Assembly: GCA_946886405.1 (NCBI GenBank)
Contig: CAMPIO010000135.1
Span: 1 to 7,235, forward strand
Direction: 5' to 3'
Origin: an uncultured Pseudoxanthomonas sp.
GTDB taxonomy: Bacteria; Pseudomonadota; Gammaproteobacteria; Xanthomonadales; Xanthomonadaceae
Length of the DNA stretch: 7,235 bases
The notes under the pieces: model-generated
Database searches by the model: none
What the model saw: the letters and a program-made list of their open reading frames with translations, nothing else
What the model was told of the DNA's origin: nothing
Shown: positions 1 through 5,620 of the stretch, piece by piece
How positions within the stretch are numbered: the stretch's first letter is position 1
Layout: each line of letters opens with the position of its first letter
Translations under genes and position numbers: made by a program

Positions 1-405
1 CTGGTGCTGATGGGCGTGGTGGTGAACAACGGCATCGTGATGGTGGAGCACATCAACAACCTGCGCCGGCGCGGGCTGTCGCGGACCGATGCGCTGGTCG
101 AAGGCAGCCGCGAACGCCTGCGTCCCATCCTGATGACGATGGGCACGGCGATCCTGGCGATGGTGCCGATCGCGATGGCGAACACGCAGATGGCGGGCGA
201 CGGCCCGGCCTACGCGCCGATGGCACGCGCCATCGCCGGTGGCCTGGCGTTCTCCACCGTGGTCAGCCTGCTGTTCCTGCCGACCATCTACGCGATCCTG
301 GACGACATGCGCAGCGGTACGGCTCGCACCATCGAGCGGGCGCGCCAAGGACGCGGCGGCACAGCCGCCGCTGCCGGCAGCGTGGCGGCCTTGCACGCGG
401 AGTAA
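1..405 (+). CDS. RND efflux pump permease, C-terminal fragment
   Basis: This is the last 134 codons of an inner-membrane resistance-nodulation-division permease (AcrB/HAE-type), a proton-driven pump that normally works with a periplasmic adaptor and an outer-membrane channel. The reading frame is open from base 1, so the gene begins outside the window, and it stops with TAA at 403-405. Numbering from base 1, helix 10 is visible at residues 1-18 with the family signature GVVVNNGIVMVEHINNLRR. Next come a cytoplasmic loop with the typical SRERLRPILMT motif (36-46), helix 11 (43-60) and helix 12 (78-100, ending FLPTIYAIL). The final 30 or so residues are a low-complexity Ala/Gly/Arg tail. The substrate cannot be told from this end of the protein: the charged helix-4 residues and the porter domains are missing. 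It converges on the TraB-family gene and the two share a terminator. Confidence 0.93.
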   Translation: MVLMGVVVNNGIVMVEHINNLRRRGLSRTDALVEGSRERLRPILMTMGTAILAMVPIAMANTQMAGDGPAYAPMARAIAGGLAFSTVVSLLFLPTIYAILDDMRSGTARTIERARQGRGGTAAAAGSVAALHAE

Positions 406-415
406 CCCGCGTACG

Positions 416-450
416 AACGAAAAAGCCGGGCATTGCCCGGCTTTTTCGTT
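416..450. terminator. Bidirectional rho-independent terminator
   Basis: Two 17-base arms (416-432 and 434-450) are perfect reverse complements around a single T at 433. The GC-rich core (gccgggca/tgcccggc) is flanked by A5 on the left and T5 on the right, so an RNA made from either strand forms a stem followed by a U-run. It begins 10 bases after the RND stop codon and ends 20 bases before the TraB-family stop codon, so it serves both converging genes. Confidence 0.93.
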
Positions 451-470
451 GGATCCTTTGGCGGATCCGC

Positions 471-1706
471 TCAGCCGACCAGCTTGCCCAGCATCCGCAA
501 GCCGCCCGTCCAGACGCCGATGGCGGTGCCCAGGCTGGTCAGGAAAAAGTTCAGCAGCACGCGCGCCACGCGGTTCTTCCACCAGCCTCGCATCGTCTGC
601 ACATCGTCGCGCAACGCCATGAAGTCGGCGTACGTGGGCTTGCGCAGCGTCGCTTCCACGAAGGCGCTGACCGTGCCCGAAGCGAGCGCCGGATGCAGCG
701 GCGTCAGCGGAGAGGAAATGAACGCCGCGAGGATGCTCAGCGGATGTCCACCCGCGATCGCGCAACCGATGGCACCGAGCACGCCGGTGGCCAGCACCCA
801 TTGCAGCAACAGGTCCGAGCCGACATCCACGCCGCCTTGCCAGAAGCCCCAGGCAAAGCCGCCGACCAGGAACAAGCCGATCACGACTTCCATCCACGGG
901 AAGCGCGACTTGGCTTTCACGACCTCCAGCGATCGACGCGTTTCGGCAGGATCGGCCGTGTCGTCCTTCAGGTGCCGGGTCAGGCCGGGCAAGTGGCCGG
1001 CACCGACCACCGCCAGCACACGATAGGGTGACGGGGCGCCGGTCGGCTTGCCGGCGGCCACCTGGCGCAGCGCAGACGCCATGTACTGGTCGCGCTCGGC
1101 GATGATGGCCTGGTAAAGCTGCGGGCTTTCGGCAGCGAACTCGCCGAAGCTCGACTCCATCATGTCGCCCTGCTTGAGCTTCTCGATTTCGTCGTCCCCG
1201 ACTTCTTCGTCACCGAACATGCTGGCGAGGATGCCGGCGCCCACCTTGGTCCGCTGCCACCACCCCAGTGACTGCAGGGCCCGCTTGAAGGTCAGGCCGA
1301 CTTCGCGATCGATCAGGTGTACGGGCAGGCCGCGCGCCTGTGCGTCCAGCGCGCCGGCTTTCAGCTCCTCGCCGGGCTCGACGCCGAGTTGTTCGGCCAG
1401 GCGCCGCTGGTACGCAGCCAGCGCAAGATTGGCGGCGAACAGGTGCGTCTTGCCTTCGCGGATTACCTTGACCAGGTCCAGCTTCGCCAGCGTATCCGGG
1501 TCGGTGAGCGACTGCAGGCGGCCCGGGTCCAGTTCCACCGCCACGCTGTCGTACTCGCCACTGGCCACCGCCGCGCGCACGGCGTCGACGCTGGCGCGCG
1601 AGACGTGCGCGGTGCCGAGCAGGGTATAGCGAACGCCGTCGCGTTCGACGATCTCGTGGGGTTGTCCGTGCAGCGGGTCGGCAACGGCAGCATGCGATTC
1701 GGTCAT
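471..1706 (-). CDS. TraB/PrgY (TIKI-superfamily) membrane protein
   Basis: A 411-residue protein of the TraB/PrgY family, named after the enterococcal pheromone-shutdown proteins. It belongs to a superfamily that includes TIKI-type metal-dependent proteases. The N-terminal domain carries the family motifs: GTAHVS (31-36, His34), VAVELD (56-60, Glu59), HLIDRE (130-135), ERDQYMA (204-210) and GAGHLPG (235-241, His238). These conserved Glu, His and Arg positions are those proposed as active or metal-binding sites in the superfamily. The C-terminal third is membrane-embedded, with hydrophobic stretches near 270-290, 298-320, 322-342 and 382-408. No signal peptide is present. The ATG at 1706 lies 4 bases after the GNAT stop codon and has no strong ribosome binding site, which suggests translational coupling. 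It is the last gene of the minus-strand run. Family assignment is confident. The cellular role in proteobacteria is unknown, and no pheromone system is implied. Confidence 0.88.
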   Translation of the reverse strand: MTESHAAVADPLHGQPHEIVERDGVRYTLLGTAHVSRASVDAVRAAVASGEYDSVAVELDPGRLQSLTDPDTLAKLDLVKVIREGKTHLFAANLALAAYQRRLAEQLGVEPGEELKAGALDAQARGLPVHLIDREVGLTFKRALQSLGWWQRTKVGAGILASMFGDEEVGDDEIEKLKQGDMMESSFGEFAAESPQLYQAIIAERDQYMASALRQVAAGKPTGAPSPYRVLAVVGAGHLPGLTRHLKDDTADPAETRRSLEVVKAKSRFPWMEVVIGLFLVGGFAWGFWQGGVDVGSDLLLQWVLATGVLGAIGCAIAGGHPLSILAAFISSPLTPLHPALASGTVSAFVEATLRKPTYADFMALRDDVQTMRGWWKNRVARVLLNFFLTSLGTAIGVWTGGLRMLGKLVG

Positions 1707-1710
1707 CGTG

Positions 1711-2241
1711 TCATTCGTCTTGCGGGGGCGCGGTGGTGCCGGCGCCGAGGGTGCGCTGCATCTGCACGGTATCCAGCCAGCGGTCGTGCTTCCAGGCGAT
1801 GCCGCGGAAGATGCCGACCAGGGTGAAGCCGAACTTCTCGTGCAGGCGGATGGAGGCGGTGTTGGTGGGCTCGCCGATCACGGCAATCATCTGCCGGTAG
1901 CCGCGCGCTTCGCAGGCGTCGATCAGCGCCTGCATCAGGGCGGCACCGATGCCATTCCCTTGCAGGCCAGGCACCACATAGACCGAATTTTCCACGGTCT
2001 TGCGGTATCCCGTGCGGGCACGGTAGCTGCCGGCATAGGCGTAGCCGGCGAAGCGGCCATCGAATTCCGCCACCAGGTATGGATAGCCGGCATCCAGCAC
2101 GCCCTGCATCCGGCGCGCCATCTCGGCTTCGTCCGGCACGTCGTACTCGTAGGTGTTGACGTGGTCGCGGACTTCATCCGCGTAGAGGGAGGCGATGGCC
2201 GGCACATCGGCCGGCGTGGCTTCACGGACGATCAGCGGCAC
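1711..2241 (-). CDS. GNAT N-acetyltransferase, phosphinothricin acetyltransferase-like
   Basis: A 176-residue cytoplasmic acetyl-CoA-dependent acetyltransferase. The acetyl-CoA pyrophosphate-binding motif is QGNGIG at 94-99 (Q/R-x-x-G-x-G/A). It is preceded by the TVENSVYV beta-strand segment (82-89) and followed by YRQMIAVIGEPTNTASIRLH (115-134) and GRW/DRWLDTVQMQR-like residues at 153-163. These are typical of the PAT/MnaT branch, whose members acetylate phosphinothricin, methionine sulfone or sulfoximine. The start is GTG (2239-2241), 9 bases after the aguB stop codon. No in-frame ATG gives a better N-terminus, and the first residues PLIVREATPADVPAI match the usual family beginning. No clear ribosome binding site is visible, so coupling to aguB is likely. 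The last 10 or so residues (GTTAPPQDE) are a dispensable-looking tail. The substrate is not predictable. A link with polyamines rests only on position. Confidence 0.9.
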   Translation of the reverse strand: MPLIVREATPADVPAIASLYADEVRDHVNTYEYDVPDEAEMARRMQGVLDAGYPYLVAEFDGRFAGYAYAGSYRARTGYRKTVENSVYVVPGLQGNGIGAALMQALIDACEARGYRQMIAVIGEPTNTASIRLHEKFGFTLVGIFRGIAWKHDRWLDTVQMQRTLGAGTTAPPQDE

Positions 2242-2250
2242 GCGTGGGTC

Positions 2251-3135
2251 TCAGTCGATGTAGCGCTTGAGCAGATCACCGTACGCGTCGATGCGGCGGT
2301 CGCGCAGGAACGGCCAGATGCGACGGACATGCTCGCTGCGCTGCAGGTCGATGTCCGCCATCAGGATGGTTTCCTCGGTGCCGGCTTCGGCGATGAACTC
2401 ACCCTGCGGACCCAGTACGTGGCTGTTGCCCCAGAACTGGATACCCGAGGCGCCGATGGGCGAAGGTTCGTGGCCGACGCGGTTGCAGCTCAGCACCGGC
2501 AGGCCATTGGCCACGGCGTGGCCGCGGTGGCTCAATACCCAGGCATCGCGCTGCCGGTTCTTCTCGGCCTGTTCGTCGTCAGGATCCCAACCGATCGCGG
2601 TCGGGTAGAGCAGCAGGTCCGCGCCGGCGAGCGCCATCAGGCGCGCGGCCTCCGGATACCACTGGTCCCAGCACACCAGCACACCGAGGCGGCCGACGGA
2701 CGTATCGATGGGCGTGAAGCCCATGTCGCCCGGCGTGAAATAGAACTTCTCGTAGAACCCAGGATCGTCCGGGATGTGCATCTTGCGGTACTTGCCCGCG
2801 ATGCTGCCGTCCTTTTCGTAGACGACGGCGGTGTTGTGGTACAGCCCGGCGGCGCGGCGCTCGAACAGCGACGACACCAGGACCACGCCATGCTGCTTCG
2901 CCAACTTGCCCAGGCGCTCGGTGCTGGGACCGGGGACCGGTTCGGCCAGGTCGAATTCATGCACGGATTCGTGTTGGCAGAAGTAGGCACCGTTGTGCAG
3001 TTCCTGCAGCAGCACCAGCTTCGCGCCCAGCCTGGAGGCCTCGGCCACGCGCGCTTCGATCACCGACAGGTTGGCGTCGGCATCGCCGTGGTTCTTTTCC
3101 TGGATCAGGGCAACGGGCAGGGTAGTGCGGCTCAT
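2251..3135 (-). CDS. aguB: N-carbamoylputrescine amidase
   Basis: Hydrolyses N-carbamoylputrescine to putrescine, CO2 and ammonia in the cytoplasm, the final step of the agmatine route to putrescine. The 294-residue protein belongs to the carbon-nitrogen hydrolase (nitrilase) superfamily. Its catalytic triad is readable: Glu45 in LLQELHNG, Lys118 in KYRKMHIPDD and Cys155 in GVLVCWDQWYPEAARL. Other AguB hallmarks are YFCQHE (51-56), DPGFYEKFYFTPGD (124-137), GWDPDDEQ (182-189) and the C-terminal RDRRIDAYGDLLKR (278-291). Length and both ends match the family. The start is the ATG at 3135: an in-frame TAG six codons upstream excludes any longer form. No good ribosome binding site precedes this ATG, whereas a strong one lies in front of a different-frame ATG at 3169. 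aguA, the partner enzyme, is upstream in the same orientation but separated by two genes. Confidence 0.95.
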   Translation of the reverse strand: MSRTTLPVALIQEKNHGDADANLSVIEARVAEASRLGAKLVLLQELHNGAYFCQHESVHEFDLAEPVPGPSTERLGKLAKQHGVVLVSSLFERRAAGLYHNTAVVYEKDGSIAGKYRKMHIPDDPGFYEKFYFTPGDMGFTPIDTSVGRLGVLVCWDQWYPEAARLMALAGADLLLYPTAIGWDPDDEQAEKNRQRDAWVLSHRGHAVANGLPVLSCNRVGHEPSPIGASGIQFWGNSHVLGPQGEFIAEAGTEETILMADIDLQRSEHVRRIWPFLRDRRIDAYGDLLKRYID

Positions 3136-3169
3136 CGTGCGAGGCGGGGGCTAACGAGGGAGGGCGCAT
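2957..3169 (-). other. Possible overlapping leader reading frame upstream of aguB
   Basis: On the minus strand an ATG at 3169-3167 is preceded, 9 bases upstream, by GGAGGA (plus-strand tcctcc, 3179-3184), one of the best Shine-Dalgarno matches in the window. The frame runs 70 codons to a TGA at 2959-2957 and covers the aguB start in a different frame. The predicted peptide begins MRPPSLAPASHDEPHYP, is rich in Arg, Ala and Gly, and has no recognisable domain. Most of its length is simply the aguB coding sequence read out of frame, so it may be chance. If translated, it would affect ribosome access to the poorly marked aguB start. I list it as a possible regulatory element, not as a gene. Confidence 0.2.
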
Positions 3170-3219
3170 GGTACCGCGTCCTCCGTGACGGCAGGCATCC
3201 ACGGTGTGAACGTGCGGAT

Positions 3220-4527
3220 TCAGGGCGCGTCGCGCGTCGCTTCCAACCTCTTCTGCCTGCGGCCCAGCGTCACCCCGGTGATCGCCCACACTGCCGCCAC
3301 GCCGGCGCCGATGAACATCGCGGCGGCCGGATGCTCCGCCAGCACGTCCAGCGCACGCTTCACCCAGCCACTCAGCGCATCGCCGCCGCGATACACCACG
3401 GTGTCGATGAAGTTCTTCGCCTTGTACTTCTGGTCTGCAGGGACGACGGTGTAAAGCATCTCGCGTCCCGGCCGCACGAAGGCGTATTCGCCTGCGCGCC
3501 GCACCACCATCACGACCACGAACACCGCGAACACCGGTGCCAGCGCCAGCCACAGGAAGCCCGCCGCGACGACCACCGGTACCGCGACCAGCAGCACGCC
3601 GACCCCCAGCCTCTGCGCAATGCGTCCTGTAATGAACAACTGGCTGAGGATGGCCAGCGTCTGCACGACCGTGTCGATCAGCCCGAAGACCTGCGTCTGC
3701 TCTTCCTTGCTCGTGAAGCGTTCGGCCACCAGCTTGGCCTGCTCGAAATAGAGAAAGGTCGTCACGGTGGCCAGCAACAGCACGAACAGCGCGATGCCGA
3801 GCAGATAGGGAGAGCGGAACACGGCGGTCGCACCGGCAAAAGGATTGCCGCCCAGCGGGCGTTGACGCTGTTCCGTCGAGCTGGCGCCTGCAGCAAGCGG
3901 ATGGCGATCACGCCAGCGGTGCAGCCAGGTCGCCGTGGCGGCACTGGCGCCGATCAGCAGTGCCGACAACAGCATCAGCCCGCCGTGTCCCAGCGGTTTC
4001 ACCAGCAGCGTGGTCAGCAGCGGTCCGACCAGACCGCCCAGGCTCGCGCCTGCGGCGATCAGCGCGAACAGCCGCTTGGCTTCGTGGCTTTCCATCACGT
4101 CGGCGAGCACGCTCCATGCCAGCGAGATCATCAGCAGGTTGATGACCGACACCCAGATGTAGAACGTGCGCGCCAGCCAGACATCCTCCGGGTTCGCCAG
4201 CATGGCCGCGCCGTAGCCGAGCAGGCTGGCCACCACCACGCCGAACACCCAGGGCACGATGCGGCGTCGCGACACCTTCGATGCGATCCAGCCGTACAGC
4301 GGCAGCACCGCCAGCGTTGCGACGAAGGTGCCGGTGAACAGCCACTGCAGGTTGTCGACGCCGCCTGCGACGCCCATCGTTTCGCGGATCGGGCGCAGCA
4401 TGAAATAGCCGGCGAACAGCAGGAAGAACATCGCCAGACCCGCGCTTACCACCGGGGCTTCGTGGTCGCGGACGTTGAACAGGCGGGCAAGCCAGCCGGA
4501 GGTGCCGGGCGTGGGAGGCGACGGCAT
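3220..4527 (-). CDS. MFS transporter of the TLC/NTT-like (ATP/ADP translocase-related) type
   Basis: A 435-residue integral inner-membrane protein with about 12 hydrophobic segments (for example 25-44, 62-82, 90-112, 121-143, 153-176, 182-202, 240-262, 280-300, 308-328, 330-344, 402-422). Its motifs are those of the major facilitator subgroup related to plastid and rickettsial nucleotide transporters. They include YFMLRPIRETMG in helix 1 (41-52), WSVLADVM (138-145) with EAKRLFALIAAGASLGGLVG (149-168), and near the C-terminus RAGEYAFVRPGREML (344-358) with KYKAKNFIDTVVYRGGDALS (367-386). A cytoplasmic loop of about 35 residues (203-238) joins the two halves. Free-living proteobacteria have many such proteins of unknown substrate, so the resemblance does not establish nucleotide transport. 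The ATG at 4527 follows the aldo/keto reductase stop codon by 4 bases without a ribosome binding site, so the two genes are probably co-translated. An 84-base gap separates it from aguB downstream. Confidence 0.88.
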   Translation of the reverse strand: MPSPPTPGTSGWLARLFNVRDHEAPVVSAGLAMFFLLFAGYFMLRPIRETMGVAGGVDNLQWLFTGTFVATLAVLPLYGWIASKVSRRRIVPWVFGVVVASLLGYGAAMLANPEDVWLARTFYIWVSVINLLMISLAWSVLADVMESHEAKRLFALIAAGASLGGLVGPLLTTLLVKPLGHGGLMLLSALLIGASAATATWLHRWRDRHPLAAGASSTEQRQRPLGGNPFAGATAVFRSPYLLGIALFVLLLATVTTFLYFEQAKLVAERFTSKEEQTQVFGLIDTVVQTLAILSQLFITGRIAQRLGVGVLLVAVPVVVAAGFLWLALAPVFAVFVVVMVVRRAGEYAFVRPGREMLYTVVPADQKYKAKNFIDTVVYRGGDALSGWVKRALDVLAEHPAAAMFIGAGVAAVWAITGVTLGRRQKRLEATRDAP

Positions 4528-4531
4528 GGGC

Positions 4532-5494
4532 TCAGGCCACGGCAGTGATGAGGGCGTCGCGCTGGGCCGCAGTCAGGTCGGGCCCCGTGCCAGCCTTCAG
4601 GTTGTCGGTCTGCCGATCAGGCTTGCCGGTGGCGGGAATGACCGCCGTCACCGCAGGGTGACTCAAGGCGAACTTCAGGAAGGCCTGCGCCCACGAGGTG
4701 ACGCCCGCTTCGACCAGCGCCGGCGGGACGGGCTTGTCCTTCACCTGAGCGAACAACTTGCCGTCCTCGAAGGCGCGGTTGATCAACACGGCCACACCGA
4801 GTTCCTGCGCCAACGGCAGCACGCGCTTCTCGGCGCCGCGGCTGGCCACGGAATAGTTGATCTGCAGGAAGTCGGGCTTCTCGGCCTGCACGACGTTCGC
4901 GAGTTCTTCCTGCGCCCGTTCGACGTAATGCGTCACGCCGACGTACTTCACCTTGCCCTGCGCTTTCAATTCGCGCGCGACCGCCATCTGGTTCTTCAGA
5001 TCGCCCAGGTTGTGGACCTGCAGCAGCGCCACGTTGTCGGTCTTCAGCCTGCGCAGCGTGTCTTCGAACTGGGCCATGCCGGCCTCGCGCCCGGTCACGC
5101 CGGACAGTTTGGTGGCCAACCAGGCCTTGCTGGTGAGTCCCTGTTCCGCCAGCAGCGCGCCCATGACGTCTTCGGCGACGCTGTAGGTGGGTGCCGTATC
5201 GATGAGCGTGGCGCCCGCGGCAAAGAACCGCTTCAGCACTTCACGCAAGGGGTCGAGTTCGGCCGCGCTCTGGCCGACTTCGAAACTGCCGGACGTGCCC
5301 ATGCCGATGACGGGAACCCGCTCGCCGGTCGACGGGATGAGGCGGGTGTTCAACGCGCCGGACACGGCTTCGGACGCGGGAGCAGCGGGCGCCGCGCCAA
5401 CCCCGCCCGCCTGCGCTGCGTCACGGCAGGCGGCCAGGCCGAGGCCGGCCGTGGCCAGCGCAGTGGTCGTCAGGAACTTGCGTCGTGAATACAC
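4532..5494 (-). CDS. Tat-exported aldo/keto reductase, probable lipoprotein
   Basis: An NAD(P)H-dependent aldo/keto reductase of 320 residues carrying a twin-arginine signal. I start it at GTG 5494-5492, because GAGGAG (5506-5501) sits 6 bases upstream. A longer frame from a TTG at 5512 would place that ribosome binding site inside the gene. From the GTG, the protein opens MYSRRKFLTT (Tat motif SRRKFL, residues 3-8), followed by a hydrophobic stretch and LAAC (20-23), a lipobox with Cys23. Next comes an Ala/Gly/Pro linker (about 25-45) that would tether the domain. The AKR catalytic tetrad is present: Asp99 and Tyr104 (LIDTAPTYS), Lys129 (LATKL) and His161 (LLQVHN). IPATGKPDRQTDNLKAG near 286-302 resembles the NADP-binding end. 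It should therefore act outside the cytoplasm, having bound its cofactor before export. The substrate is unknown. It sits directly upstream of, and 4 bases from, the MFS gene, and 126 bases after aguA. Confidence 0.9.
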   Translation of the reverse strand: MYSRRKFLTTTALATAGLGLAACRDAAQAGGVGAAPAAPASEAVSGALNTRLIPSTGERVPVIGMGTSGSFEVGQSAAELDPLREVLKRFFAAGATLIDTAPTYSVAEDVMGALLAEQGLTSKAWLATKLSGVTGREAGMAQFEDTLRRLKTDNVALLQVHNLGDLKNQMAVARELKAQGKVKYVGVTHYVERAQEELANVVQAEKPDFLQINYSVASRGAEKRVLPLAQELGVAVLINRAFEDGKLFAQVKDKPVPPALVEAGVTSWAQAFLKFALSHPAVTAVIPATGKPDRQTDNLKAGTGPDLTAAQRDALITAVA

Positions 5495-5500
5495 GGCCGT

Positions 5501-5506
5501 CTCCTC
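5501..5506 (-). promoter_or_regulatory. Ribosome binding site that fixes the reductase start
   Basis: The minus strand reads GAGGAG, 6 bases before the GTG at 5494. It decides in favour of the GTG start over the TTG at 5512 and puts the twin arginines at residues 4-5, as expected for a Tat signal. Confidence 0.8.
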
Positions 5507-5584
5507 GATCAATGGGAAACGGTGGTTATCCGGGATCGTGTGAGGCGAGATGTAAACGAAGCGTTCAATCTGCGCCCAACTGAT

Positions 5585-5607
5585 GTCACGGTGCCACGAA
5601 CCGTGAC
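5585..5607. repeat. 8-bp perfect inverted repeat between aguA and the reductase gene
   Basis: gtcacggt (5585-5592) and accgtgac (5600-5607) are perfect reverse complements around a 7-base loop, with a further wobble and an A-T pair outside. It lies 14-36 bases after the aguA stop codon and about 90 bases before the reductase start. There is no T-run on the exit side, so it is a poor intrinsic terminator. It could equally be an operator, an mRNA-stabilising 3' hairpin or chance. Confidence 0.5.
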
Positions 5608-5620
5608 GTGCGGTGATGAC

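Noticed and set aside
451..470. ggatcc repeated at 451-456 and 463-468, with a 10-base palindrome at 461-470
   Set aside because: Short, directly beside the terminator and the TraB-family stop codon; no sign that it is more than a chance GC-rich palindrome.
1711..2241. Calling the GNAT gene a phosphinothricin-resistance determinant (bar/pat) or a polyamine acetyltransferase
   Set aside because: The PAT-like motifs cover many chromosomal enzymes with other substrates, and proximity to aguB alone does not show polyamine activity.
2957..3553. A 198-codon minus-strand frame starting at 3553
   Set aside because: Its upstream part is the MFS coding sequence read out of frame. Only the ATG at 3169 with its ribosome binding site is worth noting.
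1708..4548. A 946-codon open frame on the plus strand, the longest in the window
   Set aside because: It lies opposite the GNAT, aguB and MFS genes, whose family motifs and catalytic residues are complete. Its translation is rich in His, Gln, Arg and Ala with no domain, as expected for antisense of high-GC genes with few stop codons.
4475..5488. A 337-codon plus-strand frame opposite the aldo/keto reductase
   Set aside because: Antisense shadow: no domain or plausible ribosome binding site, and the opposite strand encodes a full AKR with its tetrad.
5516..5584. Sigma-70-like hexamers for the reductase gene on the minus strand (TTGAAC or TTTACA as -35)
   Set aside because: No TATAAT-like box occurs at proper spacing from either, so a promoter call is not supported.
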